Shown: one piece after another, positions 18,912-27,753 of the stretch
How positions within the stretch are numbered: the stretch's first letter is position 1
Layout of the letters: each line of letters starts with the position of its first letter
NCBI RefSeq assembly: GCF_020687765.1
Contig: NZ_JAJEWJ010000004.1
Span: 124,001 to 188,000, forward strand
Direction: 5' to 3'
Length of the DNA stretch: 64,000 bases
Source of the DNA: Sphingobacterium sp. FBM7-1
GTDB lineage: Bacteria > Bacteroidota > Bacteroidia > Sphingobacteriales > Sphingobacteriaceae
Notes under the pieces: generated by a model
Databases searched by the model: none
What the model saw: the letters and a program-made list of their open reading frames with translations, nothing else
What the model was told of the DNA's origin: nothing
Position numbers and translations under genes: made by a program

Positions 18912-19955
18912 ATGTATCCTGATACGGAGAAACGGTTCATCAGAACAAATAGGATCACAATATTTGTTTTATTCCTTGTGATTCTTGCAGGAGGAGTCGT
19001 TAGAAGTACAGGTTCAGGAATGGGCTGTCCGGATTGGCCTAAATGTTTTAATCGCATTATCCCGCCCACTGATGTGTCGCAATTGCCCGAGGGCTATGAG
19101 CAGCATTATATCGATGGGCGGGTTCAAAAGAACCAGCGATTTGCAAAAATTGTTTCGTTTTTTGGTTATCCTGAAATGGCCGACAAAATACGACACGATG
19201 AATCGATCTTACAACATGAGGAATTTAACGCCGCCAAAACATGGACGGAGTATATTAATCGGTTAGTAGGAGTAGCTGTCGGCTTCTGTCTGTTATTTTC
19301 GGCTATATTTTCCCTAACGTATCGGAAAGGTAAGCCAGCCATTGTTTGGTGGAGTGTTCTGAATGTAGTCATGGTAATTATTCAAGCTTGGTTGGGTTCT
19401 ATTGTAGTGTCCACAAACTTGATGCCTTGGATCATTACCGTACACATGTTGCTCGCGTTGATTATTGTAGCCATTAGTATTTATACGTTTTATCTGGCTA
19501 CGACGTTGCGGAATAAAAGTATTCTGATTAATCATCGCTTCGATTTGTTGAAAGGCATTGCCGTGTTTTTACTTTTGCTAACCGTCGTACAGGTTGTATA
19601 TGGCACAGAAGTTCGGGAGGCAATCGATCATTTGAATGACGAAGGCGTTGCTAGGCAAGACTGGATTTCCAGTATAGGAACGTCTTACGATATACACAGA
19701 ATATTGGCTTATGTATCACTAGGTGGAACAGTGTTGTTGTTTTTTCTGGTGAAAAATAAGTTTAGTTCATTGACATTACAAAGTAAATACGCCTGGATTA
19801 TATTGATCTTGGTTAGTATCCAGATGCTATCCGGAATTATTCTAGCTCGTTTCGATGTGCCGGCGGTGGCCCAGACTACACACTTGGTTGTCGCTAGCTT
19901 GTTCTTTGGTGCGCAGTATTATTTAATGCTATTAATGACAAAATTGAAACGATAG
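18912..19955 (+). CDS. ctaA: Heme A synthase (COX15/CtaA family)
   Basis: This 347-residue membrane protein oxidises the C8 methyl of heme O to give heme A for the oxidase. Eight helices in two four-helix halves are visible. GSGMGCPDWPKC near residue 34 is the conserved cysteine loop. Histidines lie in ITVHMLLAL (about residue 178), YDIHRILAY (about 262) and TTHLVV. The first-half motif usually written ExxHR reads EYINRLVG here, with Asn in the position of the expected heme-ligand His. A charged insert (about residues 50-110) precedes it. Followed by ctaB. Confidence 0.93.
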   Translation: MYPDTEKRFIRTNRITIFVLFLVILAGGVVRSTGSGMGCPDWPKCFNRIIPPTDVSQLPEGYEQHYIDGRVQKNQRFAKIVSFFGYPEMADKIRHDESILQHEEFNAAKTWTEYINRLVGVAVGFCLLFSAIFSLTYRKGKPAIVWWSVLNVVMVIIQAWLGSIVVSTNLMPWIITVHMLLALIIVAISIYTFYLATTLRNKSILINHRFDLLKGIAVFLLLLTVVQVVYGTEVREAIDHLNDEGVARQDWISSIGTSYDIHRILAYVSLGGTVLLFFLVKNKFSSLTLQSKYAWIILILVSIQMLSGIILARFDVPAVAQTTHLVVASLFFGAQYYLMLLMTKLKR

Positions 19956-20024
19956 TATGAACAAAGTTGTAGACATTTGTGGTTCTAATACATTGTTCAT
20001 TTTTAGAAGAGGATATAATTTTTC

Positions 20025-20933
20025 ATGAAGCAGTTTATCTCTGATTTCGGTAAATTAGTTAAGCTTAGGTTGAATTTGACAGTGGTCTTTTCAGCTTCTA
20101 TTTCTTTTTTGATTGGTGCTAATCAACAGGGAGATATAATCTGGATGAACTGGCTAATTTTGACCATCGGTGGTTTTATGATTACGGGATCAGCAAATGG
20201 ATTTAACGAGATTATCGAAAGAGATCTCGATAAGTTAATGGTTCGCACACAAGATAGGCCATTGCCTGCAGGTCGGATGACTACTGGGCAAGCCTTGGTG
20301 TTGAGTTTGTTTATGGGGCTTTTCGGAACCCTGCTACTCTTACACTTGAATTTTTTGGCAGGCCTGTTATCCGTATTCGCCATTATTCTATACGCGTTCG
20401 TATATACCCCGATAAAGCAGAAATCGCCTATTGCCGTTTTTGTAGGGGCGTTTCCGGGAGCTTTACCACCTTTAATTGGCTATTACGCCGCTTTTGAGTC
20501 GGCCGGCTTTGGTTTCGCCTATGCAGCAGTGAGTGAGGCAGCTATCGTCATAACGCCTTGGGTTTTGTTCCTGATTCAGTTTTTTTGGCAGTTTCCACAT
20601 TTTTGGGCGATTGCTTGGGTGGCAGACGAGGATTATAAGCGAGCAGGATTTCGTTTATTGCCGACAACCAAAAAGGATACTATTTCTGCGTGGATGATTT
20701 TTATATCTGCTGTGCTGATGATCCCGGTAGGTATGTTACCGATGTATTACGGATTTGGCGGATGGGTATTTACGATAGTGTCGGTGTTAGGTGGTCTGTT
20801 GTTTGCTTATTATGGGTGGAAACATGTACAGGAGCGGACAGAAGCCACGGCAAAAAAAGTAATGTTTACATCGTTTTTTTATTTGCCATTAACACAGTTG
20901 GTTTTGTTATTTGATTTTATTCCTTTGAAATAG
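20025..20933 (+). CDS. ctaB: Protoheme IX farnesyltransferase (heme O synthase)
   Basis: A 302-residue UbiA-family prenyltransferase that adds a farnesyl group to heme B to give heme O, the substrate of CtaA. About nine membrane helices; the Asp-rich first motif NEIIERDLDKLMVRT (about residue 65) with RPLPAGRM just after is diagnostic; the second Asp motif lies in VADEDYKRAG (about 200). It overlaps nothing but abuts the next start directly (stop 20933, next ATG 20934). Confidence 0.95.
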   Translation: MKQFISDFGKLVKLRLNLTVVFSASISFLIGANQQGDIIWMNWLILTIGGFMITGSANGFNEIIERDLDKLMVRTQDRPLPAGRMTTGQALVLSLFMGLFGTLLLLHLNFLAGLLSVFAIILYAFVYTPIKQKSPIAVFVGAFPGALPPLIGYYAAFESAGFGFAYAAVSEAAIVITPWVLFLIQFFWQFPHFWAIAWVADEDYKRAGFRLLPTTKKDTISAWMIFISAVLMIPVGMLPMYYGFGGWVFTIVSVLGGLLFAYYGWKHVQERTEATAKKVMFTSFFYLPLTQLVLLFDFIPLK

Positions 20934-21521
20934 ATGGAACGTACGGAGGATTATACAACGGAAGAAGTAATGCAGTCAAGAAAGGCTAGAAAGTTTAATC
21001 TTTGGCTGGGAATGATTGGGATGTTTATGATGTTTGCTGCATTATCGAGCGGTTTCATCGTATACACGGCTAGTGGTGTAGATAAAGGAATAAAGACAAT
21101 ACTACCAAACACATTTATCTATAGCACAATAGTGATTGTCGCCAGCAGTTTGATACTACATTTGGGGTATCGGGCGACAAAGTTAGAGCAGTTTGGTAAA
21201 CAGAAATTGTATCTGTTGCTCACCATTGTTTTGGGTGTGGTTTTCTTCGTGTTGCAGCTAGACGCATGGTCGGTGCTCACGGAGAGAGGTGTTTATTTTG
21301 TAAATAATAATGCTTCGCAATCGTTCATATATGTATTTACAGGAATGCACTTAGCACATATTATTGCGGGCTTGATCGTATTGGTTAGATGTTTATGGGG
21401 GGCTTTAAAGCCGATCCCTTATCCGGATAACTTATTCCGCATGAACTTAGCCGCTATTTTTTGGCATTTTCTCGATCTTTTATGGATTTATATTTATGTT
21501 TTCTTACTTTTGAATCAATAA
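20934..21521 (+). CDS. Cytochrome c oxidase subunit III (first, short copy)
   Basis: A 195-residue protein with five membrane helices of the subunit III family. The segments FTGMHLAHIIAGLI near residue 137 and FWHFLDLLWIYIYV near 172 are typical. It lacks the first two helices of the seven-helix form. It starts on the base after the ctaB stop. Together with the next gene it makes a tandem pair of subunit III paralogues, often seen in Bacteroidota caa3-type clusters. Confidence 0.9.
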   Translation: MERTEDYTTEEVMQSRKARKFNLWLGMIGMFMMFAALSSGFIVYTASGVDKGIKTILPNTFIYSTIVIVASSLILHLGYRATKLEQFGKQKLYLLLTIVLGVVFFVLQLDAWSVLTERGVYFVNNNASQSFIYVFTGMHLAHIIAGLIVLVRCLWGALKPIPYPDNLFRMNLAAIFWHFLDLLWIYIYVFLLLNQ

Positions 21522-21530
21522 TAGTAAAAA

Positions 21531-22268
21531 ATGAGTACAACAACTGTATCGCAATTGGATAAGGTGAAAGATGGCCCATGGAATGGAGGAAGGTCACCTT
21601 GGAACTTAGAGTATGGAAAGATCATGATGTGGTTTTTCTTGGTATCGGATACCTTTACATTTTCAGCATTCCTGATCGTTTATGGCGCTCAAAAATTTGC
21701 GCAGCCTACATGGATTGATGCGGATAAGGTTTTCCAATCTATTCCGGGTATTGCCGAATCTGGCCAACCGTTGGTCTTTGTCGGGATCATGACATTTATT
21801 TTGATTATGTCTTCGGTGACGATGGTTTTAGCCGTGGATGCAGGGCATCGGAATAAGAAGAATGAAGTGGTAAAATGGATGCTCTGGACTATTTTAGGTG
21901 GTTTGTGTTTCATAGGCTGTCAAGCTATTGAGTGGAGCCACTTGCATCATCAAGGATTTTGGTTTGGTACAACACCAGCGACTGGTTTGGAAGGTGAGGC
22001 TGTAGCGGAGGCTCTTGCGCCTTATTTCACGAAAGATATCGCCTACACGGCAGCTTTGCAGTTTGCGAATATGTTTTTTACCATTACGGGTTTCCACGGG
22101 CTACACGTATCCATCGGTATATTGTTAAATATTATTGTTTTATTCAAAACGCTGAACAATACATTCGAAAGAAGTGGTTCTTATTTAATGGTGGAGAAAG
22201 TTGGTCTATACTGGCACTTTGTGGATTTGGTCTGGGTGTTCGTGTTTACGTTCTTCTATTTGATTTAA
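21531..22268 (+). CDS. Cytochrome c oxidase subunit III (second copy)
   Basis: A 245-residue subunit III with about six to seven helices. The N-terminal motif KIMMWFFLVSDTFTFSAFL, the ITGFHGLHVSIGI segment near residue 185 and YWHFVDLVWVFVF at the end are family features. It is longer than the preceding paralogue and has a loop containing an HHQGFWFGT stretch. Ten bases separate the two genes. Confidence 0.92.
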   Translation: MSTTTVSQLDKVKDGPWNGGRSPWNLEYGKIMMWFFLVSDTFTFSAFLIVYGAQKFAQPTWIDADKVFQSIPGIAESGQPLVFVGIMTFILIMSSVTMVLAVDAGHRNKKNEVVKWMLWTILGGLCFIGCQAIEWSHLHHQGFWFGTTPATGLEGEAVAEALAPYFTKDIAYTAALQFANMFFTITGFHGLHVSIGILLNIIVLFKTLNNTFERSGSYLMVEKVGLYWHFVDLVWVFVFTFFYLI

Positions 22269-22300
22269 TTGTTTAGATATATAAAATAAGAGATATAGAA

Positions 22301-22681
22301 ATGTCACATCATAACGAAAATATTGCGGCTACACACGGCCATGAAGAGCACGGAGGCATGGATAAAGCAGGAATCTGGAAAGTTTTCTTTATCCTCTTGG
22401 CACTTACTGCACTTGAATTCTTAATCGCCTTAGGCTTTGTACACCACTGGGGAATGATTGAAAAAGGAATTGTGCTGAATATTGTGTATATCGTTCTAAC
22501 CTTGGCAAAAGCTTATTATATCGTAGCTTACTTCATGCACCTTAAATTTGAGAAATCAGGCTTTATTGTATGTTGTAGTGTTGGGTTGATTCTCATTGTA
22601 TATTTTATCGTGTTGGTACTGATTGAAGGAGACTATTTATTGGATGCATTTCAATCGCACCCAGTTTTCCCTAATAATTAG
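22301..22681 (+). CDS. Cytochrome c oxidase subunit IV (caa3/prokaryotic type)
   Basis: A 126-residue protein with three membrane helices and a His-rich cytoplasmic N-terminus (MSHHNENIAATHGHEEHGG). The pattern AKAYYIVAYFMHLKFE after the second helix is typical of the COX4 pro family. It is an accessory subunit that stabilises the oxidase. Confidence 0.88.
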   Translation: MSHHNENIAATHGHEEHGGMDKAGIWKVFFILLALTALEFLIALGFVHHWGMIEKGIVLNIVYIVLTLAKAYYIVAYFMHLKFEKSGFIVCCSVGLILIVYFIVLVLIEGDYLLDAFQSHPVFPNN

Positions 22682-22703
22682 TGCGTAACGAATCAAGAAA
22701 TGA

Positions 22704-23423
22704 ATGGGTAAGCGTACTCAAGTAAATAAAGGAAAAATAATTATCCTGGCATTGATATTACTCTTGCCAGGATTTTTATATATAGCCGTCAATAGATTTG
22801 GCTCCAATGAATATGTCCGATTACCCGTATTCGGGGAAAAGCAGTTAAGTGGAGAGACGAAACGAAATTGGGGTAGGGAGTATCCCGATACAGTTTTCCA
22901 TACGGCGAAGGAGATAGTTTTCAACAATGCTGCGGGAGCCGAAGTCATATTTCCGGCAGCAGATACCTGTGTGAGCGTAGTACATCTTTTTTACACGCGT
23001 GACGAAGCTTTCTCCCGCCTAATGTTAGATTACGTCGATGCATTAGCAACTCGTTTCCAAGGGAATCCACTGATCAACTTTTATTCCATTTCAGTGGACA
23101 GCACAGAAACAGCCGCCTCTTTAACGTCGTTCGTTCGTCCCTATGGGGACATGACCGCAAAGAAATGGGCGGTGGTGTTCAACCCTGCTACGGATATTTT
23201 CAGTTACAGCAGAGAACAATTACTCATTGATGCCATGGTTGATCCCGCCGATTCCAGTCGGTTTCTCATTAGTAATCGGTTGGTATTATTGGATTCGAAG
23301 CGTCGTATACGTGGTTTTTACGACATCAGTCAGAAAGGTGAGGTGGATCGATTGGAGGATGAGTTGAAGCTGCTGTCCGTTGAAGAAATTCGTAATAGGT
23401 CGTTAAAAGTAGAAAAAAAATAA
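22704..23423 (+). CDS. SCO1/SenC-like protein lacking copper ligands
   Basis: The 239-residue protein has an N-terminal membrane anchor (about residues 11-29) and a periplasmic thioredoxin-like domain of the SCO family, recognisable by SISVDSTETAASLTSF in the middle and VLLDSKRRIRGFYD near the end. In true SCO proteins a CxxxC motif and a distal His bind copper for CuA assembly. Here the equivalent strand reads VVHLFYTRDEAFS with no CxxxC, and the segment before the final strand reads FLISNRL without the His. It may be a structural or redox-silent assembly factor. Position in the oxidase operon supports a role in assembly. Confidence 0.75.
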   Translation: MGKRTQVNKGKIIILALILLLPGFLYIAVNRFGSNEYVRLPVFGEKQLSGETKRNWGREYPDTVFHTAKEIVFNNAAGAEVIFPAADTCVSVVHLFYTRDEAFSRLMLDYVDALATRFQGNPLINFYSISVDSTETAASLTSFVRPYGDMTAKKWAVVFNPATDIFSYSREQLLIDAMVDPADSSRFLISNRLVLLDSKRRIRGFYDISQKGEVDRLEDELKLLSVEEIRNRSLKVEKK

Positions 23424-23434
23424 GGTAAATCGGT

Positions 23435-23971
23435 ATGATGACAGCTGAGGAGAAAAAATATAAAAAGTGGATTATTACACTTTCTATCATTATTCCGTTA
23501 GTGGTAGCGATGCTATTTGGGGTAAATTTAAGAAAGCTAGGTTACGATGTAGAACCGCTTACATTTTTGCCGCCGATTTATGCAACAATCAACGGGGTAA
23601 CGGCTTTGCTTTTGGTTATCGCGGTCTCTGCTGTAAAAAGAGGAAACCGGAAGTTACACGAAAACTTGATTAAAGTATGTATGGCTTGTTCGGTCGCATT
23701 CCTCTTAATGTATGTGGCTTATCACATGACTTCCGAATCTACTCCTTATGGCGGAGAGGGCATCATCAGGTATGTGTATTTTGTTATACTCATCAGTCAT
23801 ATCCTTTTATCCATTATCATTATACCTTTTGTTTTATTTACTTTTGTAAGAGGCATTGCCGGAGCGTATGAGCGGCATAAAAAGCTGGCGCGTATTACAT
23901 ATCCCATGTGGTTGTATGTGGCCGTAACGGGTGTGGTTGTTTATTTAATGATTTCACCATATTATGCTTAA
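23435..23971 (+). CDS. DUF420 family membrane protein (CtaM-like)
   Basis: A 178-residue protein with five membrane helices. It has the DUF420 pattern: PPIYATINGVTALLL near residue 46, then RKLHENLIKVC near 69, a central MYVAYHMTSES, and HKKLARITYPMWLYV near 148. Conserved histidines in the helices could bind heme. In Bacillus and Staphylococcus, DUF420/CtaM proteins are needed to mature heme-A oxidases. Place in the operon fits that role. Confidence 0.88.
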   Translation: MMTAEEKKYKKWIITLSIIIPLVVAMLFGVNLRKLGYDVEPLTFLPPIYATINGVTALLLVIAVSAVKRGNRKLHENLIKVCMACSVAFLLMYVAYHMTSESTPYGGEGIIRYVYFVILISHILLSIIIIPFVLFTFVRGIAGAYERHKKLARITYPMWLYVAVTGVVVYLMISPYYA

Positions 23972-23981
23972 GCACATCAAT

Positions 23982-23987
23982 AGGAGG
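23982..23987 (+). promoter_or_regulatory. Shine-Dalgarno sequence AGGAGG
   Basis: A perfect AGGAGG lies 7 bases before the ATG at 23995, rare in this window and in the phylum. It decides the start of the following gene in favour of 23995 over the ATG at 23989, which would leave one base. Confidence 0.6.
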
Positions 23988-23994
23988 AATGGAT

Positions 23995-24462
23995 ATGAAA
24001 AGAGTCTGGATTTATCAGAGTAATCGTTTTTTAAAAGTCGAGGAAGTATATAAAGCCGAACAGATCCTACAGGCATTTGTGGAGCAGTGGACTGCTCATG
24101 GCAACCAGTTAGCTGGATCGTTTGAGATCCGACATCGGCTGTTCATATTCCTGATCGTGGACGAAGAGAAAGCGATGGTTACCGGTTGCTCTATCGACAA
24201 ATCGGTACACCTCTTGAAAGAGATAGAACAAGCATTGGGCATCACTTTATTTGATCGTTTACAACTGGCTTATCGCGCTGGCGGTAGGAATGATATCATC
24301 CAGCTTGCATCTCAGGAAGAATTTAGAAACTTGCTCGAAACAGGAGCCCTAGACCCCGAGAAGCTTATTGTTTTTAACAATACATTAACTGCTGCAGAAG
24401 ATATCGATACCAAATGGGAAGTGCCGATACAAGACAGCTGGCATGCTAGAGTGTTTCTGTAA
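23995..24462 (+). CDS. Conserved Bacteroidota protein of unknown function
   Basis: A 155-residue soluble protein. It begins MKRVWIYQSNRFL, contains FVEQWTAHGNQLAGSFEI near residue 32, TGCSIDKSVHLLKEIE near 65, and ends in DSWHARVFL. From memory the family is common in Bacteroidota and sometimes labelled ABC transporter ATPase, but no Walker A or signature motif is present, so that label is wrong. It is the last gene of the respiratory operon, 23 bases after the DUF420 gene, and is followed by a terminator. Role unknown. Confidence 0.75.
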   Translation: MKRVWIYQSNRFLKVEEVYKAEQILQAFVEQWTAHGNQLAGSFEIRHRLFIFLIVDEEKAMVTGCSIDKSVHLLKEIEQALGITLFDRLQLAYRAGGRNDIIQLASQEEFRNLLETGALDPEKLIVFNNTLTAAEDIDTKWEVPIQDSWHARVFL

Positions 24463-24485
24463 TAAGTTATTATTTTATAATCGAG

Positions 24486-24512
24486 AATGGTATGCCTTGA
24501 AAGCTTACCATT
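24486..24512. terminator. Terminator between the respiratory operon and ldcA
   Basis: A 10-bp stem with one T-T mismatch (24486-24495 with 24503-24512) and a 7-base loop is followed by TTTATTTT. It lies between convergent stops, so it probably serves both. Confidence 0.75.
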
Positions 24513-24513
24513 T

Positions 24514-25416
24514 TTATTTTAAATAATGCAGGGAAGTTTGTTCGTTTTTCACAGTGAGTTGCACCTGTTTTCCTAAGATCATACTGTGGTTGTCTGCTAT
24601 ATGACCAGCAGGGAAATGGAAGCAAACGGGGAAATCATATTCCGCTACATGATCCATCACGATTTCTTCAAACCGCTGGCCAAAAGGCGGATTACTGTCT
24701 TGTAAAGCCGTAAAACCTCCGACAATTAATCCTTGCAGTTTGGATAGTTTATTGGCTCGTTTAAGCGTCCATAGCATACGGTCAATATTATAATGTTTTT
24801 CACCCACATCTTCGATAAAAAGAATTTTGTCGTCATATTTTCCGTCAGAAGGTGACGCTAAAATACTGTGTAAGATCGCCAGATTCCCACCTATGAGGCG
24901 TCCTTCTCCCGTACCAGCGCGATTTGGAAAAATAGTTTGTTTATATATGAGATCAGTGTTTTCGCCGAAAAGGGCTGATCTAAGGGAGCTGAGTGCGGCT
25001 TGTGAGCTTTCCTCAAAAGACTTGGGCATCTGTCCATGTATACTGCAAACGCCGACTTGGTTATGCAAGTGGCTATGAAGTACAGTGATATCGCTAAAAC
25101 CTATTATCCATTTCGGACATTTGCTAAATTGGCTAAAATCCAACTGATCGATAATCCGGACGGTCCCGTAACCGCCTCGGGCAGCGAAAATAGCTTTAAT
25201 CTCCGGATCATCAAGTGCCGTTTGTAAATCCTGTCGGCGAAGTTCATCCGTTCCCGCAAATTGGTGAAATTGGGAAGTCACGCTATTTCCTACTGCTACA
25301 CGAAGCCCCCAATCTCCTAAAATACGGAGGGCCACGTCAATATCGCCTTTGATATAACTTGCGGGACAAACAATGGCTACTTTGTCTCCTTTTTTAAGAA
25401 ATGCTGGTGTATTCAT
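24514..25416 (-). CDS. ldcA: LD-carboxypeptidase (peptidase family S66)
   Basis: A 300-residue serine peptidase that removes the terminal D-alanine from murein tetrapeptides during cell-wall recycling. The N-terminal segment KKGDKVAIVCPAS and the nucleophile motif GFSDIT (about residue 108) are diagnostic; the Glu of the triad lies in LFIEDVGEKHYN (about 200) and the His in FPAGHIADN (about 270). No signal peptide, consistent with cytoplasmic recycling. Divergent from metG. Confidence 0.92.
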   Translation of the reverse strand: MNTPAFLKKGDKVAIVCPASYIKGDIDVALRILGDWGLRVAVGNSVTSQFHQFAGTDELRRQDLQTALDDPEIKAIFAARGGYGTVRIIDQLDFSQFSKCPKWIIGFSDITVLHSHLHNQVGVCSIHGQMPKSFEESSQAALSSLRSALFGENTDLIYKQTIFPNRAGTGEGRLIGGNLAILHSILASPSDGKYDDKILFIEDVGEKHYNIDRMLWTLKRANKLSKLQGLIVGGFTALQDSNPPFGQRFEEIVMDHVAEYDFPVCFHFPAGHIADNHSMILGKQVQLTVKNEQTSLHYLK

Positions 25417-25527
25417 CCGCGGGACTTATTTTTATGGCGTAGAACGTTCGTATATCATTCTCCTTTTTTTTATGGTCATTTATGCAGGTTTCCTGCCGCG
25501 TCTTATTATTATAAGCGCAATTTGAGT

Positions 25528-25535
25528 TATCTTTG
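25528..25535 (+). promoter_or_regulatory. Promoter -7 element of metG
   Basis: TATCTTTG matches TAnnTTTG, with a T-rich leader of about 80 bases to the metG start. TTTG at 25521-25524 is too close to act as the -33 element. Confidence 0.55.
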
Positions 25536-25618
25536 CCAAAGAAACAAGTTTTCGTCAGTTTATTTTCTTGTTTTTTTTAATCTTAATCTTTGTTTTCATT
25601 TTTTAAAATCATTATAAA

Positions 25619-27688
25619 TTGAATATCTTATCTAAAAATCGATTTACGATAACCTCGGCTTTGCCTTACGCCAATGGCCCTTTACATATCGGGCATCTTG
25701 CCGGCGCGTATGTCCCGGCTGATATTTTTGCACGTTTTCTCCGCCTGAACCATAAAGATGTGGTATTTGTCTGTGGATCGGACGAACATGGCGCGGCTAT
25801 CACCATCAAAGCAAAGAAAGAAGGAATAACGCCACAGGAGATTATTGATAAGTACAATCAGCAGATTAAGGAAAGCTTTGAAGAGTTTGGTATTGGTTTC
25901 GACATCTACCACCGTACCTCAGAAAAGGTACACCATGCGCTCTCTCAGGAGTTCTTTATGAACTTATATGAAAAGGGAGAGTTTATAGAAAAATTTTCAG
26001 AACAGTATTACGATGAGGAATATCATCAGTTCTTGGCTGATCGTTATATTGTGGGTACCTGTCCGCACTGTCATAATGAAGGTGCCTATGGCGATCAATG
26101 CGAAAAATGCGGGACTTCGCTGAATCCAACAGACCTTATCCATCCGAAATCTACCTTAAGCGGCAAAACACCCGTGTTGCGAGAAACCAAACACTGGTAT
26201 CTTCCGTTGGACAAGTATCAGCCTTGGTTGGAAAGTTGGTTGATTGAAGGAAAGAAGGGCGTGTTAAAATCCAATGTGTTCGGTCAGTGCCAATCTTGGT
26301 TGAAATCAGGTCTACAACCGCGTTCCATGACCCGTGACTTAGACTGGGGGGTCGACGTCCCGCTCGAAGAGGCTGCAGGTAAAAAACTGTATGTTTGGTT
26401 GGATGCACCCATCGGTTATATTTCAGCGACGAAGCAATGGGCCTTAGACAATGGCCAAGATTGGGAGCAATACTGGAAGAAGCAAGCGGACCCCGAGGAC
26501 AATTCGACCTTGATCCACTTTATCGGAAAGGATAATATTGTATTTCACTGTATCACTTTCCCGGCTATTTTGCACGCACATGGGGAGTATATACTGCCAG
26601 AAAACGTGCCGGCTAATGAGTTTTTGAACTTAGAAGGCGATAAATTGTCTACCTCGCGTAACCATGCAGTATGGTTGCACGAATACCTGGCCGAATTTCC
26701 AGGAAAGCAAGATGAGTTGCGTTATGTACTGACGTCCATTTTACCAGAGACTTCAGATAGTGAGTTTACCTGGAAAGATTTTCAAGCACGCGTTAACAAT
26801 GAGTTGGTCGCGATCTTGGGTAATTTTGTGAACCGGGTCATGGTACTTTCCCATAAGTATTTTGAAGGCCAGGTTGCGTTAGGCGATTCCTTCACGGAAG
26901 AAGACCAAGCTAGTTTGGACGCATTGGCGAGTTATTCGCCGCTTATCAACCAAAGTATAGCACATTATCGTTTCCGGGAAGCGTTGACGCATTTTATGAA
27001 CGTAGCGCGTTTAGGAAATAAATACCTGGCTGACGAAGAACCATGGAAGGTTTATAAGGAAAATCCGGAGCGTGTTAAAACGGTGCTGTATGTCGCCTCG
27101 CAGATCGTAGCCAACCTCGCTGTTCTCGCACAACCTTTTTTACCGAAAACAGCTAAGAAGTTGTTTGATATGTTAGAATTAGCGCAGCAAGATTGGTCAC
27201 ATGCCGGACAGTCAAACCTTATTCCAGAAGGACATGTATTGGGTGAGCCTCAATTATTGTTTGAGAAAATCACCGATGAGCAAGTAGCGTTTCAATTGCA
27301 AAAGCTGGAAGAAGCAAAAGCAAAGAATGCCGCTGCAGCTACGGAAGTGGAATCGGCAAAAGCTAATATTAGTTACGACGATTTTCTAAAAATGGACATC
27401 CGTATCGGAACCATATTGGAAGCCGAAAAAGTGGCTAAGACCAAAAAGTTATTAAAGCTGACAATCGATACAGGAATCGATAAACGGACGGTGGTATCGG
27501 GTATTGCGGAATTCTTTAATCCGGAGGATATCGTTGGTCAGCAGGTATCTGTCCTCGTAAATCTTGAACCCCGTACGATCAAAGGCATTACCTCTCAAGG
27601 GATGATTTTGATGGCAGAAGATGCGGACGGGAGACTCGACTTTGTGAGCCCAACGACCACGATAAAAGCCGGTAGTTCGGTACGGTAA
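25619..27688 (+). CDS. metG: Methionine--tRNA ligase
   Basis: The 689-residue enzyme charges tRNA-Met. Class I catalytic core: HIGH motif in [10 protein letters not shown] (about residue 20), zinc-knuckle cysteines CPHC and CEKC (about 145-165), KMSKS-type loop LSTSRN (about 343). An anticodon-binding helical domain follows, and a C-terminal tRNA-binding OB domain (about 590-689, starting [14 protein letters not shown]) mediates dimerisation. No in-frame ATG precedes the essential start segment; the frame is closed by a stop 15 bases upstream, so translation must begin at the TTG at 25619 or a rarer codon. A terminator follows. Confidence 0.97.
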   Translation: MNILSKNRFTITSALPYANGPLHIGHLAGAYVPADIFARFLRLNHKDVVFVCGSDEHGAAITIKAKKEGITPQEIIDKYNQQIKESFEEFGIGFDIYHRTSEKVHHALSQEFFMNLYEKGEFIEKFSEQYYDEEYHQFLADRYIVGTCPHCHNEGAYGDQCEKCGTSLNPTDLIHPKSTLSGKTPVLRETKHWYLPLDKYQPWLESWLIEGKKGVLKSNVFGQCQSWLKSGLQPRSMTRDLDWGVDVPLEEAAGKKLYVWLDAPIGYISATKQWALDNGQDWEQYWKKQADPEDNSTLIHFIGKDNIVFHCITFPAILHAHGEYILPENVPANEFLNLEGDKLSTSRNHAVWLHEYLAEFPGKQDELRYVLTSILPETSDSEFTWKDFQARVNNELVAILGNFVNRVMVLSHKYFEGQVALGDSFTEEDQASLDALASYSPLINQSIAHYRFREALTHFMNVARLGNKYLADEEPWKVYKENPERVKTVLYVASQIVANLAVLAQPFLPKTAKKLFDMLELAQQDWSHAGQSNLIPEGHVLGEPQLLFEKITDEQVAFQLQKLEEAKAKNAAAATEVESAKANISYDDFLKMDIRIGTILEAEKVAKTKKLLKLTIDTGIDKRTVVSGIAEFFNPEDIVGQQVSVLVNLEPRTIKGITSQGMILMAEDADGRLDFVSPTTTIKAGSSVR

Positions 27689-27707
27689 TCCGACCAATAG
27701 CAAAAAG

Positions 27708-27753
27708 AAAAAGGCTGAGGCATCAACCCTACCGTTGAGCCCTCAGCCTTTTT
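27708..27753. terminator. Bidirectional terminator between metG and brnQ
   Basis: A perfect 13-bp stem (27708-27720 with 27741-27753) with a T-run on one side and an A-run on the other. The 3' arm overlaps the brnQ stop codon at 27743-27745. Confidence 0.88.

Noticed and set aside
19957..20000. Terminator between ctaA and ctaB
   Set aside because: An 8-bp inverted repeat (ATGAACAA/TTGTTCAT) with a 28-base loop is weak and has no T-run; read-through within the operon is more likely.
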